Origin: Frankiales bacterium
Lineage (GTDB): Bacteria > Actinomycetota > Actinomycetes > Mycobacteriales > Jatrophihabitantaceae
Reading direction: 5' to 3'
Length of the DNA: 55,047 nucleotides
Assembly (NCBI GenBank): GCA_025966315.1
Contig: JAOPUZ010000006.1
Location: 1-55,047, forward strand
The notes below the pieces were generated by a model. The model had not been told where the DNA came from and did not search any database. It saw nothing but the letters and a program-made list of their open reading frames with translations. Below are positions 24,350 to 33,141 of this stretch, in pieces. The position numbers and the translations under genes were made by a program. The stretch's first letter is position 1; each line of letters starts with the position of its first letter.

Positions 24350-25047
24350 GCGATTGGCTACGCCCATGGCTGCTCAGCGCCTTGGTCGAGCAGGTGCCAC
24401 GTGACCACACCGAACCGGATTCGGCGTTGCGGCGCCGTCGAGTGGTGGTGGCCGTAACCCTGGTCGTCGGGGCCGTCCTGCTGGCCCTGTCCCTGACCTC
24501 CCGTCCCGGATCGATCGCGTTCTACCCGCTCACCGCGGGACTGGCGGCGACGTGGGTCGTCGGGGCGCTGCTCTCGGGACCGTTGCACCTCGGCTGGATC
24601 GAATTCAGGGGAACCCGGCGCCGACCGGTGATCACCTCGCTGCTGATCGGGTTGGCGACGGCTGCGGTCTTCGTCGTCGGCTCGCTGGTGGTTCGGGAAA
24701 TCGGCCCGTTGCGCGAGTTCGTGCAACACGTGCTCGACCATGCCCGGCGCGGCTCGATCGTGCTGGTCGCGGTGATCACGATCGCCAACGGAATCGCCGA
24801 GGAGATCTTCTTTCGCGGCGCCTTGTACGCGGCGATCGGCCACCACCGTCCGGTCCTCATCTCCACCGTCGTCTACGCGCTGGTGACCCTGGCCAGCGGC
24901 AACCCGATGCTGGGCTTCGCTGCCGTCGCGGTCGGGGCCATTTTCGCCTTGCAGCGCAGGGCATCGGGTGGCGTGCTGGCGTCCAGCATCACGCACGTGA
25001 CCTGGTCGACGATCATGTTGTTCGCGCTGCCCGCGCTGTTCCGATGA
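24346..25047 (+). CDS. CPBP-family intramembrane metalloprotease
   Basis: The 233-residue membrane protein contains the CPBP (Abi/Rce1) motifs: IAEEIFFRGALYAAIG with the paired glutamates and Arg, PMLGFAAVAVGAIFALQRR with the Phe motif, and ASSITHVTWS with the metal-binding His. About six transmembrane segments are visible. Family members process prenylated proteins, bacteriocins or signalling proteins within the membrane. The GTG start is coupled to the SDR-like gene upstream. The target is unknown. Confidence 0.85.
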   Translation: MSDWLRPWLLSALVEQVPRDHTEPDSALRRRRVVVAVTLVVGAVLLALSLTSRPGSIAFYPLTAGLAATWVVGALLSGPLHLGWIEFRGTRRRPVITSLLIGLATAAVFVVGSLVVREIGPLREFVQHVLDHARRGSIVLVAVITIANGIAEEIFFRGALYAAIGHHRPVLISTVVYALVTLASGNPMLGFAAVAVGAIFALQRRASGGVLASSITHVTWSTIMLFALPALFR

Positions 25048-25120
25048 GGCGGCGCTGGCTATACTCCGGGCAGACGCCCAACCACGCGCGCCCGAGTGAT
25101 TTACCCGCGTTGGAGGCAAA

Positions 25121-25336
25121 ATGGCCAAAGAGCTAAGCACCAAAGATCGCAAGAAACTCAGCAAGAAGTCCTTTGCGTTGCCGGGCAAACGCAAGTATCC
25201 GATCCCGGACAAGTCGCACGCCCGCAACGCCCTCGCTCGTGTCGCGCAGAACGGCACCCCAGCCGAGCAGAAGAAAGTTCGCGCTGCCGTGGTCAAACGC
25301 TTCCCCAGTCTGGGCAAGAAGAAGAAGTCAACGTGA
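25121..25336 (+). CDS. Small basic protein, DUF6582-like
   Basis: A 71-residue, Lys/Arg-rich protein with the conserved block FALPGKRKYPIPDKSHARNA followed by LARVAQNGTPAEQKKVRAAV and a basic C-terminus GKKKKST. Similar short proteins are widespread in actinobacteria and phages without a known role; the charge suggests nucleic-acid contact, which is inference. GGAGG lies 6 nt before the ATG. Confidence 0.8.
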   Translation: MAKELSTKDRKKLSKKSFALPGKRKYPIPDKSHARNALARVAQNGTPAEQKKVRAAVVKRFPSLGKKKKST

Positions 25337-25346
25337 GGACGACTCA

Positions 25347-25622
25347 GTGACGGACGACAATTCGACAAAGGGCAGTACTGGCAAAGTCAAGACTGAGACG
25401 GACGTCGATACCGACGAGCAGGTTGCCACCAGCCGGGACATCGGCGGTGTCGAAAACCCGGACGCTCCGGATCAGGCAAGCACCACCGGCACGACGCCGA
25501 CGCCGGAGTACGTCGGACGGATTGCCGGCGACGATGTCGGCTACGCCGAGGAGACCGGCGCGGAGCGACGGGCGCAGGCGGCCGCCGAATCAGAGACTGA
25601 ATCAGGCACTGAACGTAAGTAA
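25347..25622 (+). CDS. Small acidic, disordered protein
   Basis: A 91-residue protein, very rich in Asp, Glu, Thr and Gly and free of Cys and Trp, so probably disordered. I do not recognise a family. The GTG at 25347 has GAGGAC at good distance and lies 10 bp after the basic protein gene, so a basic and an acidic small protein are made from one mRNA and could interact. No signal peptide. Confidence 0.7.
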   Translation: MTDDNSTKGSTGKVKTETDVDTDEQVATSRDIGGVENPDAPDQASTTGTTPTPEYVGRIAGDDVGYAEETGAERRAQAAAESETESGTERK

Positions 25623-25641
25623 GCACCGGCGCGGCCAGCCG

Positions 25642-26526
25642 ATGTTCGACTTCTTCAACGACTTTTCCCTCGGCCGCGTCGATGTCGGCGAGGCTGAGCT
25701 GCGAGTGCGCTATGGCGGGACCGGGCCGCCGCTGGTCCTGCTGCACGGCCACCCGCGGACGCACACCACGTGGTGGCAGGTGGCTCCGCAATTGGCGTCC
25801 CGGTTCACCGTGATCTGCCCTGACCTGCGTGGTTACGGGGAATCGACGAAGCCGGCCAGCAGTCCCGACCACGAGACATATTCCAAGCGCGCCATGGCCA
25901 CGGACGTCCTCAGGTTGGCGGCTACGCTCGGGCACGCCCAGTTCGGGGTAGCCGGTCACGACCGGGGCGCCTACGTCGCGCAACGACTCGCATTGGACCA
26001 TCCGGACGTGGTAACCCGGCTGGCCGTACTCGATGCGGTGCCGATCGGCGAAGCCCTGGCCCGCGTGGACGCGGCGTTCGCCACCGCCTGGTGGCATTGG
26101 TTCTTTCTGGCCCAGAGCGACAAACCGGCCGAGCGGGTGATCAACGCCGACCCGGATGCCTGGTATCACGGCTCGGCCGACCGGATGGGCGCAGCCAACT
26201 TCGCCGATTACCGCAGGGCCATCCACAATCCCGAGACGGTGCACGCCATGTGCGAGGACTACCGCGCGGGCCTTGGTGTGGATCGCGCCGCCGACGAAGC
26301 CGACCTGGCCGCCGGACGTCGAATCGGCTGCCCCACCATGATGCTGTGGTCCACCGAGGATGACATGGTGTCGCTGTACGGTGATCCGCTGGCGGTCTGG
26401 CGCCGCTGGGTGGCGCAGCCGGTGGAACTCACCGGACACCCGATTTCGTCCGGGCATCATATGGCGGAAGAGAACCCGGACGAGTTGGTTCGCGCGCTGG
26501 ATTCATTCTTTGGCGCCGGGAGCTAG
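25642..26526 (+). CDS. Alpha/beta hydrolase related to haloacetate (fluoroacetate) dehalogenase
   Basis: A 294-residue hydrolase. The nucleophile elbow is GHDRGAYVAQRLALDHP with Asp107 as nucleophile, as in dehalogenases and epoxide hydrolases; the general acid partner is Asp131 and the catalytic His lies in SSGHHMAEENP (about 272). The halide cradle of fluoroacetate dehalogenase is kept: His152-Trp153 in WWHWFFLAQ and the Tyr in CEDYRAGL. Of the two carboxylate-binding arginines of that enzyme only the first is present (Arg108); the second is Tyr111. Activity on haloacids is therefore likely but of changed preference. The start at 25642 was chosen on homology. Confidence 0.82.
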   Translation: MFDFFNDFSLGRVDVGEAELRVRYGGTGPPLVLLHGHPRTHTTWWQVAPQLASRFTVICPDLRGYGESTKPASSPDHETYSKRAMATDVLRLAATLGHAQFGVAGHDRGAYVAQRLALDHPDVVTRLAVLDAVPIGEALARVDAAFATAWWHWFFLAQSDKPAERVINADPDAWYHGSADRMGAANFADYRRAIHNPETVHAMCEDYRAGLGVDRAADEADLAAGRRIGCPTMMLWSTEDDMVSLYGDPLAVWRRWVAQPVELTGHPISSGHHMAEENPDELVRALDSFFGAGS

Positions 26527-26558
26527 CTCGCCCAGCCCTCAGCCCGGCGCGTGCTTGT

Positions 26559-27056
26559 TCAGCCGACCGGCGGGCCGTCCGGCGAGCCGCTCTTGCCACC
26601 GTCCCCGCCGGAATCGGAATCGTGCAGGAAGAACGAGATTCGGCCGTTCACCTCGAGCACTGCGAGCCGAATGTCGCGGAATTTGTCGATGCCCTGTTGC
26701 CGGGCCGCGGACATCAGGTCGTCGATCGAGACGTTCTCGGCGCGCAGCGCATCCATCAACGGTTCGCCATTGGTGACGAGCAGCAACGGGATGCCGTGAG
26801 TCAGCGGCCGGATCTTGCGCACCCGGGAGTTCATCATGGACAACCCAACGGTCAGCAAGGCGAACACACCAACCGCCAGGACCGCCGACGTCAGCGAATA
26901 GTCCTGCTGCGTCACCGATTGCTGGATCAGATCACCCATGGTGACGTACAGCAGCAGCTGGAAGGTGCTGAGCTCGCCCAGCGTCGAGCGGCCGGTGACC
27001 CGGGTGATGAACCACAAGAAAGCGAAGACGAAAAGCGCGCGGTAGAGGACCTCCAT
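26559..27056 (-). CDS. DUF421 (YetF-like) membrane protein
   Basis: The 165-residue protein has three N-terminal transmembrane helices with ALFVFAFLWFITRVTGR and FQLLLYVTMGDLIQQSV, then the cytoplasmic YetF domain with GIPLLLVTNGEPLMDALR and LEVNGRISFF. The last 20 residues are Gly/Ser/Pro and low in structure. YetF-type proteins have a role in spore or membrane quality in other bacteria, not defined here. Its ATG overlaps the TGA of the gene upstream by one base. Confidence 0.85.
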   Translation of the reverse strand: MEVLYRALFVFAFLWFITRVTGRSTLGELSTFQLLLYVTMGDLIQQSVTQQDYSLTSAVLAVGVFALLTVGLSMMNSRVRKIRPLTHGIPLLLVTNGEPLMDALRAENVSIDDLMSAARQQGIDKFRDIRLAVLEVNGRISFFLHDSDSGGDGGKSGSPDGPPVG

Positions 27057-27583
27057 CAGGGCGCCAACCAGGTCCGGATATGCACCTTGGCCACGGCTTT
27101 GCCCTGGACCAGCAACTCCACCGAGCCACCTTTGCCCAACTGCTGGCTCGGCTGGATGTAGGCGTCGTAGTCGACTTGAAAGTCGTGCCCGGGCGGCGGC
27201 TTGGTGAAGGTCGCGTAGTAGTAGCGGCCGTCGTTGCTGTCGGTGCTGGCGTTCGGGAAGAAGCCCTGCGTCTCGAACATCCGGAAATAGTCACTGGTGA
27301 TGGCCAGGCTCACGTCATCGGTGAAGCCGCCGGCGTGCCGAACCGTCACCCGAAACGGAACGTCGAGTCCAGGTCGCGCGACCTGTGGGTAGGTCACCCG
27401 CAGCTGGTAGCCATCACCGTCGGCCGTGCGGGTGTTGGCGTGCACACCGAGCCAACCAGTGGCGCCGAGCAAGACGATGACCAGCAGCACACTCAGGCCC
27501 AGCCGCCGTCCCCACCGCCTTCTCGGGTTGGCTCGAACATCGGCGAGGGTCGAGTCGGAAGGCGGGTGAAGCGAGCTGGTCAT
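27056..27583 (-). CDS. Single-pass membrane-anchored protein, unknown
   Basis: A 175-residue protein. Basic residues RRRWGRR are followed by one transmembrane helix (LGLSVLLVIVLLGATGWLGV, about 28-47) and an extracellular domain rich in beta strands that resembles an immunoglobulin-like or receptor-binding fold. I recognise no family. It is coupled to the DUF421 gene (TGATG), so both products probably meet in the membrane. Confidence 0.75.
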   Translation of the reverse strand: MTSSLHPPSDSTLADVRANPRRRWGRRLGLSVLLVIVLLGATGWLGVHANTRTADGDGYQLRVTYPQVARPGLDVPFRVTVRHAGGFTDDVSLAITSDYFRMFETQGFFPNASTDSNDGRYYYATFTKPPPGHDFQVDYDAYIQPSQQLGKGGSVELLVQGKAVAKVHIRTWLAP

Positions 27584-27625
27584 GGCAGTGGTTGTATCAC
27601 GCCCACCCGCCGGCGCGGGCCACCG

Positions 27626-28708
27626 TCATCGATCTTGGCTCAGCGCGGTCGCCTGCTTCTGGCTGTCAGTACTGAGCTTCTTGGTGTCCCGCGGTTCGGC
27701 AAACGGCTCCGCGTCGGCGGGCTGGCCGGCCTGGATTGCCCGCGCATGCTGCAATTCGGCATTGAACTCGGCGCCCAGCAGGATCGCCACGTTGGTCAGA
27801 TACATCCACACCAGGAAGATGATCACGCTCGCCAGGGAGCCGTAGGTCTTGTTGTACGAACCGAAGTTGGTGACGTACACCGCGAACACGGCCGAGGCGA
27901 TCACCCAGATCACTACGGCCAATACGCCGCCTGGGCTGATCCATTGCACGCCAGGTTGCTTCACGTTCGGGGCCGCGTAATAGAGAATCGCCAGCATCAG
28001 ACTTACGATCACGATCAGCACCGGCCACTTGGCGATGCCCCAGACCAGCACACCGGTGTCGCCCAGCCCGATCGCGTGCCCGACCCGATCAGCCAGCGGA
28101 CCGCTGAAGACGACGATGACTGCCGCCAGCACCCCCATCACCGTCATGGCCAACGTGATACCGACCCGGATCGGGATGGTCTTCCAGATCGGCCGACCCT
28201 CGCCGATCTCGTACACCGCGTTGGACGCGCGCATGAACGCCGCGATGTAACCCGAGGCCGACCACAACGCCAGCACCAGCCCGACGATCGCGGCCAGCCC
28301 GGCGCTGTTGCGCGACTGCACGCTGTCGATGATTTGCTGCAAGGTCGACCGCACACCGCCCGGCGCCAAGGTGCCGACGTTGGCGACCAGCTTGTCGGTG
28401 GTTGACTTGCCGAGCAGTCCCAGAATGGACACGAAGATCAGCATTGCGGGGGCCAGGGTGAGCACGCTTCGATAGGTCAAGGCTGCGGCCCAGTCAGAAA
28501 GATTGTCGTTGCGGTATTCCTTCAGCGACCGTTTCAGCACCCCGCCCCATGAGCCGTCGCTCAGGTCACTCAGTTCGTCGGGAGCCGCCGAAGCGGCCGG
28601 TCTTGTGCTGTCTGTTGCGGTGCTGTCTGCTGCGGTGCTGTCTGTTGCGGTGCTGTCTGTTGCGGTGCTGTCTGCTGCGGAGTTGTCCGCTGACATATTG
28701 GCTGACAT
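27626..28708 (-). CDS. YihY/BrkB family membrane protein
   Basis: The 360-residue protein has six hydrophobic segments and the family blocks NLSDWAAALTYRSVLTLAPA and, near the end, SVIIFLVWMYLTNVAILLGAEFNAEL. Once called ribonuclease BN, the family is now regarded as a membrane transporter or factor of unknown substrate. The 50-residue N-terminal tail contains five ATDST-type pentapeptides from a 15-bp repeat. CGAGGAC before the ATG at 28708 sets the start; an ATG 4 codons later is also possible. Confidence 0.88.
   Translation of the reverse strand: MSANMSADNSAADSTATDSTATDSTAADSTATDSTRPAASAAPDELSDLSDGSWGGVLKRSLKEYRNDNLSDWAAALTYRSVLTLAPAMLIFVSILGLLGKSTTDKLVANVGTLAPGGVRSTLQQIIDSVQSRNSAGLAAIVGLVLALWSASGYIAAFMRASNAVYEIGEGRPIWKTIPIRVGITLAMTVMGVLAAVIVVFSGPLADRVGHAIGLGDTGVLVWGIAKWPVLIVIVSLMLAILYYAAPNVKQPGVQWISPGGVLAVVIWVIASAVFAVYVTNFGSYNKTYGSLASVIIFLVWMYLTNVAILLGAEFNAELQHARAIQAGQPADAEPFAEPRDTKKLSTDSQKQATALSQDR
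28605..28684 (-). repeat. 15-bp in-frame repeat in the BrkB gene, 5 copies
   Basis: Five units of GTGCTGTCTGTTGCG or GTGCTGTCTGCTGCG (plus strand), encoding five A(T/A)DST pentapeptides in the cytoplasmic tail. The two versions differ at one base. Confidence 0.88.
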
Positions 28709-28948
28709 AGCTGTCCTCGGCGGTGGAGTTCGGCCGGGCGGCTGAGGTTGAGCCGAGCGATCATCGGTGACATCACCGATTTGCTGCCCTGACGGTAAAG
28801 CCGATGCGCTCGGGCCGCAAGCTTCGTCCCGGCGAGGCTTGCAGTTTTCGGTTAGCACCGCGATTGGACGTTACGTTGAGCGTGGCGCGTTACGCTGAGC
28901 GTGGCTCAGCCCGTAGCCCGCATTGCCGACGTTTGCATGGAGCGGGCC

Positions 28949-29416
28949 ATGAACGAAGAGGACCTCAAATTTTCCGAGACGACTCGGACCATGCTGGCCA
29001 CCCCGGAACGGGTGTTCGCCGAGCTGTCAGACGGCTGGGCCTATGTGGGTTGGGTGGTCGGCGCGACGCACATCCGCGATGTCGATGCGAATTGGCCGCA
29101 CGAAGGCAGCATGATCCACCACAAGGTGGGCAGCTGGCCCGCGGAGATCGCGGACGTGACGAAGTCCCTGCGCTGCGAGCAGAATCGCCGGCTCATGCTG
29201 CAGGCCCGGGCCTGGCCGCTGGGAGCAGCCACCGTGGACATCGTCCTCACCGCACTGTCGAACACCGAGACCCTGGTGACCTTGCGGGAGGCACCCAGTT
29301 CCGGCCCCGGTCGCTGGCTCGATAACCCAGTGCTGCGCTGGATCCTGAAGGTGCGTAACGAAGAAACGCTGTCCCGGCTGGCCGACCGGGTGGAGAAGCG
29401 CGAGCTATCCGTCTGA
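28949..29416 (+). CDS. SRPBCC (START-fold) family protein
   Basis: The 155-residue protein begins with LKFSETTRTMLATPERVFAE, the standard first strand of polyketide-cyclase-like lipid-binding proteins, and has the long C-terminal helix NEETLSRLADRVEKRE. It would bind a hydrophobic ligand. GGAGCGGG just before the ATG at 28949 supports this start; an ATG four codons earlier is in frame. Confidence 0.8.
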   Translation: MNEEDLKFSETTRTMLATPERVFAELSDGWAYVGWVVGATHIRDVDANWPHEGSMIHHKVGSWPAEIADVTKSLRCEQNRRLMLQARAWPLGAATVDIVLTALSNTETLVTLREAPSSGPGRWLDNPVLRWILKVRNEETLSRLADRVEKRELSV

Positions 29417-29489
29417 TCGGCTCAGCTCTCGCGCAGATCCCACCGACGCGGCCAGTGGCCGTATCGCGCGTTGGTCTCAGGCCGGGGCT

Positions 29490-30683
29490 TCACGGTTTGA
29501 GAACGACCTTGATGCAGCCGTCCGCTTTCTTCTGGAACATCTCGTAGGCCTGCGGCGCATCGGCCAGCGGTAGATGGTGCGTCGCCAGGTCCAGCGTGCC
29601 CAACGGATCACTTTCATCAGAAACCAGCGGCAGAATCTCGTCCGTCCAGCGCCGGACGTGGGCCTGGCCCATCCGCAGCTGGATGCCCCGGTCGAACATT
29701 TCCATCATCGGCATCGGGTCGAGCTCACCGCCGTACACGCCACTGACCGAGACGGTGCCGCCCCGCCGGACCCCTTTGACCGCGGCGTGCAACGCATCGA
29801 GCCGATCGACGGCCATCTTGTCGGTCACCTTCTGCGCCACCGCGTCCGGCAGCAGCCCGGTCAGCTTCTGGGCCAGCGCGACCGGCCGGCTACCGTGCGC
29901 CTCCATGCCGACCGCGTCGATGACCGCATCCGGACCGCGGCCGTCGACCAGCTCGATCAGTGCCGACGCCACGTCGCCCACGTCGCCCAAGTCGGCAAGA
30001 TCGAGGGTCTCGACGCCGAACCGTTCGGCCAGCGCGAGACGTTCCGGTACCAGGTCCACCCCGATCACCCGAGCCGCGCCGAGCTGCCGAGCGACCCGGG
30101 CGGCGAACTGGCCGACCGGTCCCAGCCCGAGCACGGCGACGGTGCCGCCCGCCGGGACGTCGGCGTAGCGCACCGCCTGCCAGGCCGTCGGCAAGATGTC
30201 GGACAGGTACAGGAACTGATCGTCGGGCGCCCCCTCGGGCACCTTGATCGGTCCGAAATGGGCCTGTGGCACGCGCAGGTATTCGGCCTGGCCGCCGGGC
30301 AGTGAGCCGTACAGCGACGTGTAGCCGAACAACATCGCGCCCTTGCCCTCGGCGCGAATCTGGGTAGTTTCGCATTGTGCGTAAAGGCCTCTGCTGCACA
30401 TCCAGCAACTTCCGCACGAGACGTTGAACGGGACGACCACCCGGTCGCCCGGCTTGATGTGGGTCACCTCGGCACCGACTTCTTCGACGATGCCCATGGT
30501 CTCGTGGCCGAGCACGTCGCCGGGTTTGAGGTACGGGCCGAGGACTCCGTACAGGTGCAGGTCCGAGCCGCAGATCGCCGTCGAGGTGACTTTGATGATC
30601 GCGTCAGTCGGGTCCTGCAGCTTCGGGTCGGGTACGTCAGCGATCTGGACGTCCTGATTGCCTTGCCAGGTCAGTGCTTTCAT
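29490..30683 (-). CDS. Zinc-dependent alcohol/formaldehyde dehydrogenase
   Basis: A 397-residue medium-chain dehydrogenase. Catalytic zinc ligands are Cys38 (TAICGSDLH) and His60-Glu61 (LGHETMG); structural zinc ligands are Cys90, Cys93, Cys96 and Cys104. The NAD site is VLGLGPVGQFAA at about 184-195. The long insertion and overall length match the glutathione-independent formaldehyde dehydrogenase-like group. Oxidation of an alcohol or aldehyde is expected, with substrate unknown. The 178 bp upstream separate it from a divergent gene and show nothing decisive. Confidence 0.9.
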   Translation of the reverse strand: MKALTWQGNQDVQIADVPDPKLQDPTDAIIKVTSTAICGSDLHLYGVLGPYLKPGDVLGHETMGIVEEVGAEVTHIKPGDRVVVPFNVSCGSCWMCSRGLYAQCETTQIRAEGKGAMLFGYTSLYGSLPGGQAEYLRVPQAHFGPIKVPEGAPDDQFLYLSDILPTAWQAVRYADVPAGGTVAVLGLGPVGQFAARVARQLGAARVIGVDLVPERLALAERFGVETLDLADLGDVGDVASALIELVDGRGPDAVIDAVGMEAHGSRPVALAQKLTGLLPDAVAQKVTDKMAVDRLDALHAAVKGVRRGGTVSVSGVYGGELDPMPMMEMFDRGIQLRMGQAHVRRWTDEILPLVSDESDPLGTLDLATHHLPLADAPQAYEMFQKKADGCIKVVLKP

Positions 30684-30849
30684 CGTCGCTGCCTCAAGGG
30701 GTCAAGGCTGCGCGGCGGCGCTAAGAAGGTCACGGTGATCAGCGTGCCGCAGTGCCTGCAATAGGAGGCTGTGGTTGAGCCCAACGCACGGTTAGTTAAT
30801 CACGGGCCGGCCACAACTTCGAGGTAGCGCTAATCACCGGAGGGCGCAG

Positions 30850-30855
30850 TACGGT
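30850..30855 (+). promoter_or_regulatory. Probable -10 box of leaderless oxidoreductase transcript
   Basis: TACGGT ends 6 nt before the ATG at 30862 and no Shine-Dalgarno lies between. Confidence 0.45.
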
Positions 30856-30861
30856 CAGCGG

Positions 30862-32526
30862 ATGAGCCGGAACCTGCCCAGCCTCAGCCACAATTTCGCG
30901 ACCCGCGACCGGCGCAGCCCGCATTCGGTCGGCCGGGACGACGCTCCCGATGCGGTGGTGATCGGCGCCGGCCACAACGGCCTGGTCGCCGCCAACCTGC
31001 TCGCGGACGCCGGCTGGAACGTCGTCGTGTGCGAGGCCACCGGTCACATCGGCGGCGCGGTTCGTTCCGGCGAGGTCGCCGCCCCGGGTTACATCTCCGA
31101 CCTGTTCAGTGCGTTCTACCCGCTGTCCGCGGCATCGCCGGTGTTGCAGGCCCTCGACTTGGACGCGCACGGCCTGCGCTGGACGCACGCCCCGGCCGTC
31201 CTCGCCCACCTCTTCCCGGACGACCGCTGCGCGGTGCTGTCCCGCGACGTCGCCGTGACCGCGGCGTCGGTGGACGAGTTCGCGGCCGGCGACGGTGCGG
31301 CCTGGCGGGCGATGACCGAGGACTGGCAGGCGATCTCGGAGCCGTTCATCGACGCGCTGTTCACCCCGTTGCCGGCGTTGCTGCCGGTGCAGCGCCTGCT
31401 CCGCCGACTGGGCGCGGCCGGGGCACTGCGGTTGGCCCGGATGGCCGCACAGCCGGTGCGCCGGATGGGTGACGAGCGATTCGACGGGGCCGGTGCCCCG
31501 ATGCTGCTGGCCGGCAACGCGTTGCACGCCGACCTATCGCCCGAAGGCGCCGGCAGCGCCCTCTACGGTTGGCTGCTGGCCATGCTCGGCCAGACCTACG
31601 GCTTCCCCGTTCCGGTCGGTGGCGCCGGGGAGTTGACGATGGCGCTGGCGCGACGATTCACCGCGCGCGGCGGCACAATCCGGCTGGATTGCCCGGTGAC
31701 GTCCATCGACGTGGTGGATGGCACAGCCCGCGCGGTGCGACTGGCCGGCGGTGAGTCGATCACGGCGCGGCGGGCGATCCTCGCCGACGTGGCCGCGCCG
31801 ATCCTGTACGAGGAACTGGTCGGCGTGGCCGCCCTGCCGCCGCGCTTCGTGCGTGACCTGGCCAACTTCGAATGGGATACGCCGACGCTGAAACTGAACT
31901 GGGCCCTGTCCGGAACCATCCCGTGGACGGCGCCCGGCGCGATCGGGGCCGGCACCGTGCACCTCGGGGTCGATCTGGACGGGTTGACCGATTACGCGGC
32001 CGACCTGGCTACCCGGCGGTTACCGCGCAATCCGTTCTTGCTGCTCGGCCAAATGACGACCTCGGACGCCAGCCGCTCACCGGCCGGCACTGAATCGGCG
32101 TGGGCATATACCCATTTGCCGCCCGCGACCGAGATCACCGAGGCGATGGTGGCCGATCAGGTCAGCCGGGTAGAAGCCGCGATCGAACGCCACGCGCCGG
32201 GTTTCGGCGAGCTGGTCGTCGGCCGCTACGTCCAATCGCCGGCCCACATCGAGGCCGAGAATCCGTCCCTGCGGCACGGCACGGTGAACGGCGGCACCGC
32301 ACAGCTGCACCAGCAGTTGGTGTTCCGGCCGGTGCCCGGGTTCGGCGGAGCCAGCACGCCCATCGACCGGCTGTTCCTGGCCGGTTCGTCGGCGCACCCG
32401 GGCGGCGGCGTACACGGCGCGCCCGGCTCGAATGCGGCCCGCGCCGCGCTGCGCCGAGCCGGTGTACTTGGTGGTGGCCGGCGCCGGCTGGCCGACGTCG
32501 CGATGAACCGGATCTACCAGGACTGA
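30862..32526 (+). CDS. FAD-dependent oxidoreductase of the phytoene desaturase/PYROXD2 type
   Basis: The 554-residue flavoprotein has the FAD motif AVVIGAGHNGLVAANLLADA at about 32-51 with the acidic strand end CEATGHIGGAV, and the C-terminal FLAGSSAHPGGGVHGAPG second FAD motif. This is COG1233, which covers carotenoid desaturases, isomerases and the PYROXD2 group. No carotenoid genes (crtB, crtE) are nearby, so a PYROXD2-like role is at least as likely. It ends 10 bp before a 21-bp tandem repeat. Confidence 0.87.
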   Translation: MSRNLPSLSHNFATRDRRSPHSVGRDDAPDAVVIGAGHNGLVAANLLADAGWNVVVCEATGHIGGAVRSGEVAAPGYISDLFSAFYPLSAASPVLQALDLDAHGLRWTHAPAVLAHLFPDDRCAVLSRDVAVTAASVDEFAAGDGAAWRAMTEDWQAISEPFIDALFTPLPALLPVQRLLRRLGAAGALRLARMAAQPVRRMGDERFDGAGAPMLLAGNALHADLSPEGAGSALYGWLLAMLGQTYGFPVPVGGAGELTMALARRFTARGGTIRLDCPVTSIDVVDGTARAVRLAGGESITARRAILADVAAPILYEELVGVAALPPRFVRDLANFEWDTPTLKLNWALSGTIPWTAPGAIGAGTVHLGVDLDGLTDYAADLATRRLPRNPFLLLGQMTTSDASRSPAGTESAWAYTHLPPATEITEAMVADQVSRVEAAIERHAPGFGELVVGRYVQSPAHIEAENPSLRHGTVNGGTAQLHQQLVFRPVPGFGGASTPIDRLFLAGSSAHPGGGVHGAPGSNAARAALRRAGVLGGGRRRLADVAMNRIYQD

Positions 32527-32535
32527 TCGATGCGA

Positions 32536-32610
32536 CGCTACCGCAGCTCGATGGGGCGCTACCGCAGCTCGATGGGGCGCTACCTCGGCTCGATGGGGCG
32601 CTACCGCGGC
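32536..32610. repeat. 21-bp minisatellite, 3.6 copies
   Basis: Units of CGCTACCGCAGCTCGATGGG plus G begin at 32536, 32557, 32578 and 32599 (partial). It lies between two convergent genes. The forward frame would read RYRSSMG repeats, but that frame then runs antisense through the small gene at 32641-32886. Confidence 0.88.
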
Positions 32611-32640
32611 CGGCCGTCACCGCCCGCGCGGGCCGGAACG

Positions 32641-32886
32641 TCACAGCAGATGCGGCTCGTTCGGCTCGATCAGCCCGGCCAGTTCGACGGCCTGCCGCAA
32701 GGCATCCGACCGGGTCGCGCCGTCACCGGTGAAACGCTCACCGGTCGGCGCCTCGAGCATGACGGTGTATCCACCGGTCTGCACCTGACCGGGGATGTCG
32801 TGCGGAGCGACGAAGTCCTGAGCGTGCACCGTCCACGCCGCAGCGAGTAGCTGGTGCTCCAGATCGGCGAGATTCTGAGCCTTCAT
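32641..32886 (-). CDS. Small protein, unknown
   Basis: The 81-residue product starts MKAQNLADLEHQLLAAAW and contains a strand pattern GGYTVMLEAPTGERFTG followed by a helix DALRQAVELAGLI, a fold like a small dsRBD or single-domain alpha/beta protein. I recognise no family. The frame is open for 52 codons more, but composition and the helix cap favour the ATG at 32886. No clear ribosome-binding site. Confidence 0.6.
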   Translation of the reverse strand: MKAQNLADLEHQLLAAAWTVHAQDFVAPHDIPGQVQTGGYTVMLEAPTGERFTGDGATRSDALRQAVELAGLIEPNEPHLL

Positions 32887-33141
32887 CGCGGGTGCCCATC
32901 GTCGGTGCGGCGACTGCTTCGTCCCTGTGCAGCACATCAGACCTGCAGCTCGAATAACAGGCCTACGCCCAGAACTTGCACGTTTGACCCAACTGTTAAC
33001 CCAGCGGTTACACACAATGTCGTCCGGACTGGCATTTGTCACCCTTTCCTACGCAGGACGGGATCCGATCGTTTCGTCCGAACGAACCCCTCGTTGTGCA
33101 ATGCACGCCGGCAGAACGGGGCACGTGAATTGGAGGGCGTC

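Noticed and set aside
25387-26460. 357-codon antisense frame over the dehalogenase-like gene
   Set aside because: The plus-strand protein has complete catalytic residues, while the antisense product has no recognisable family.
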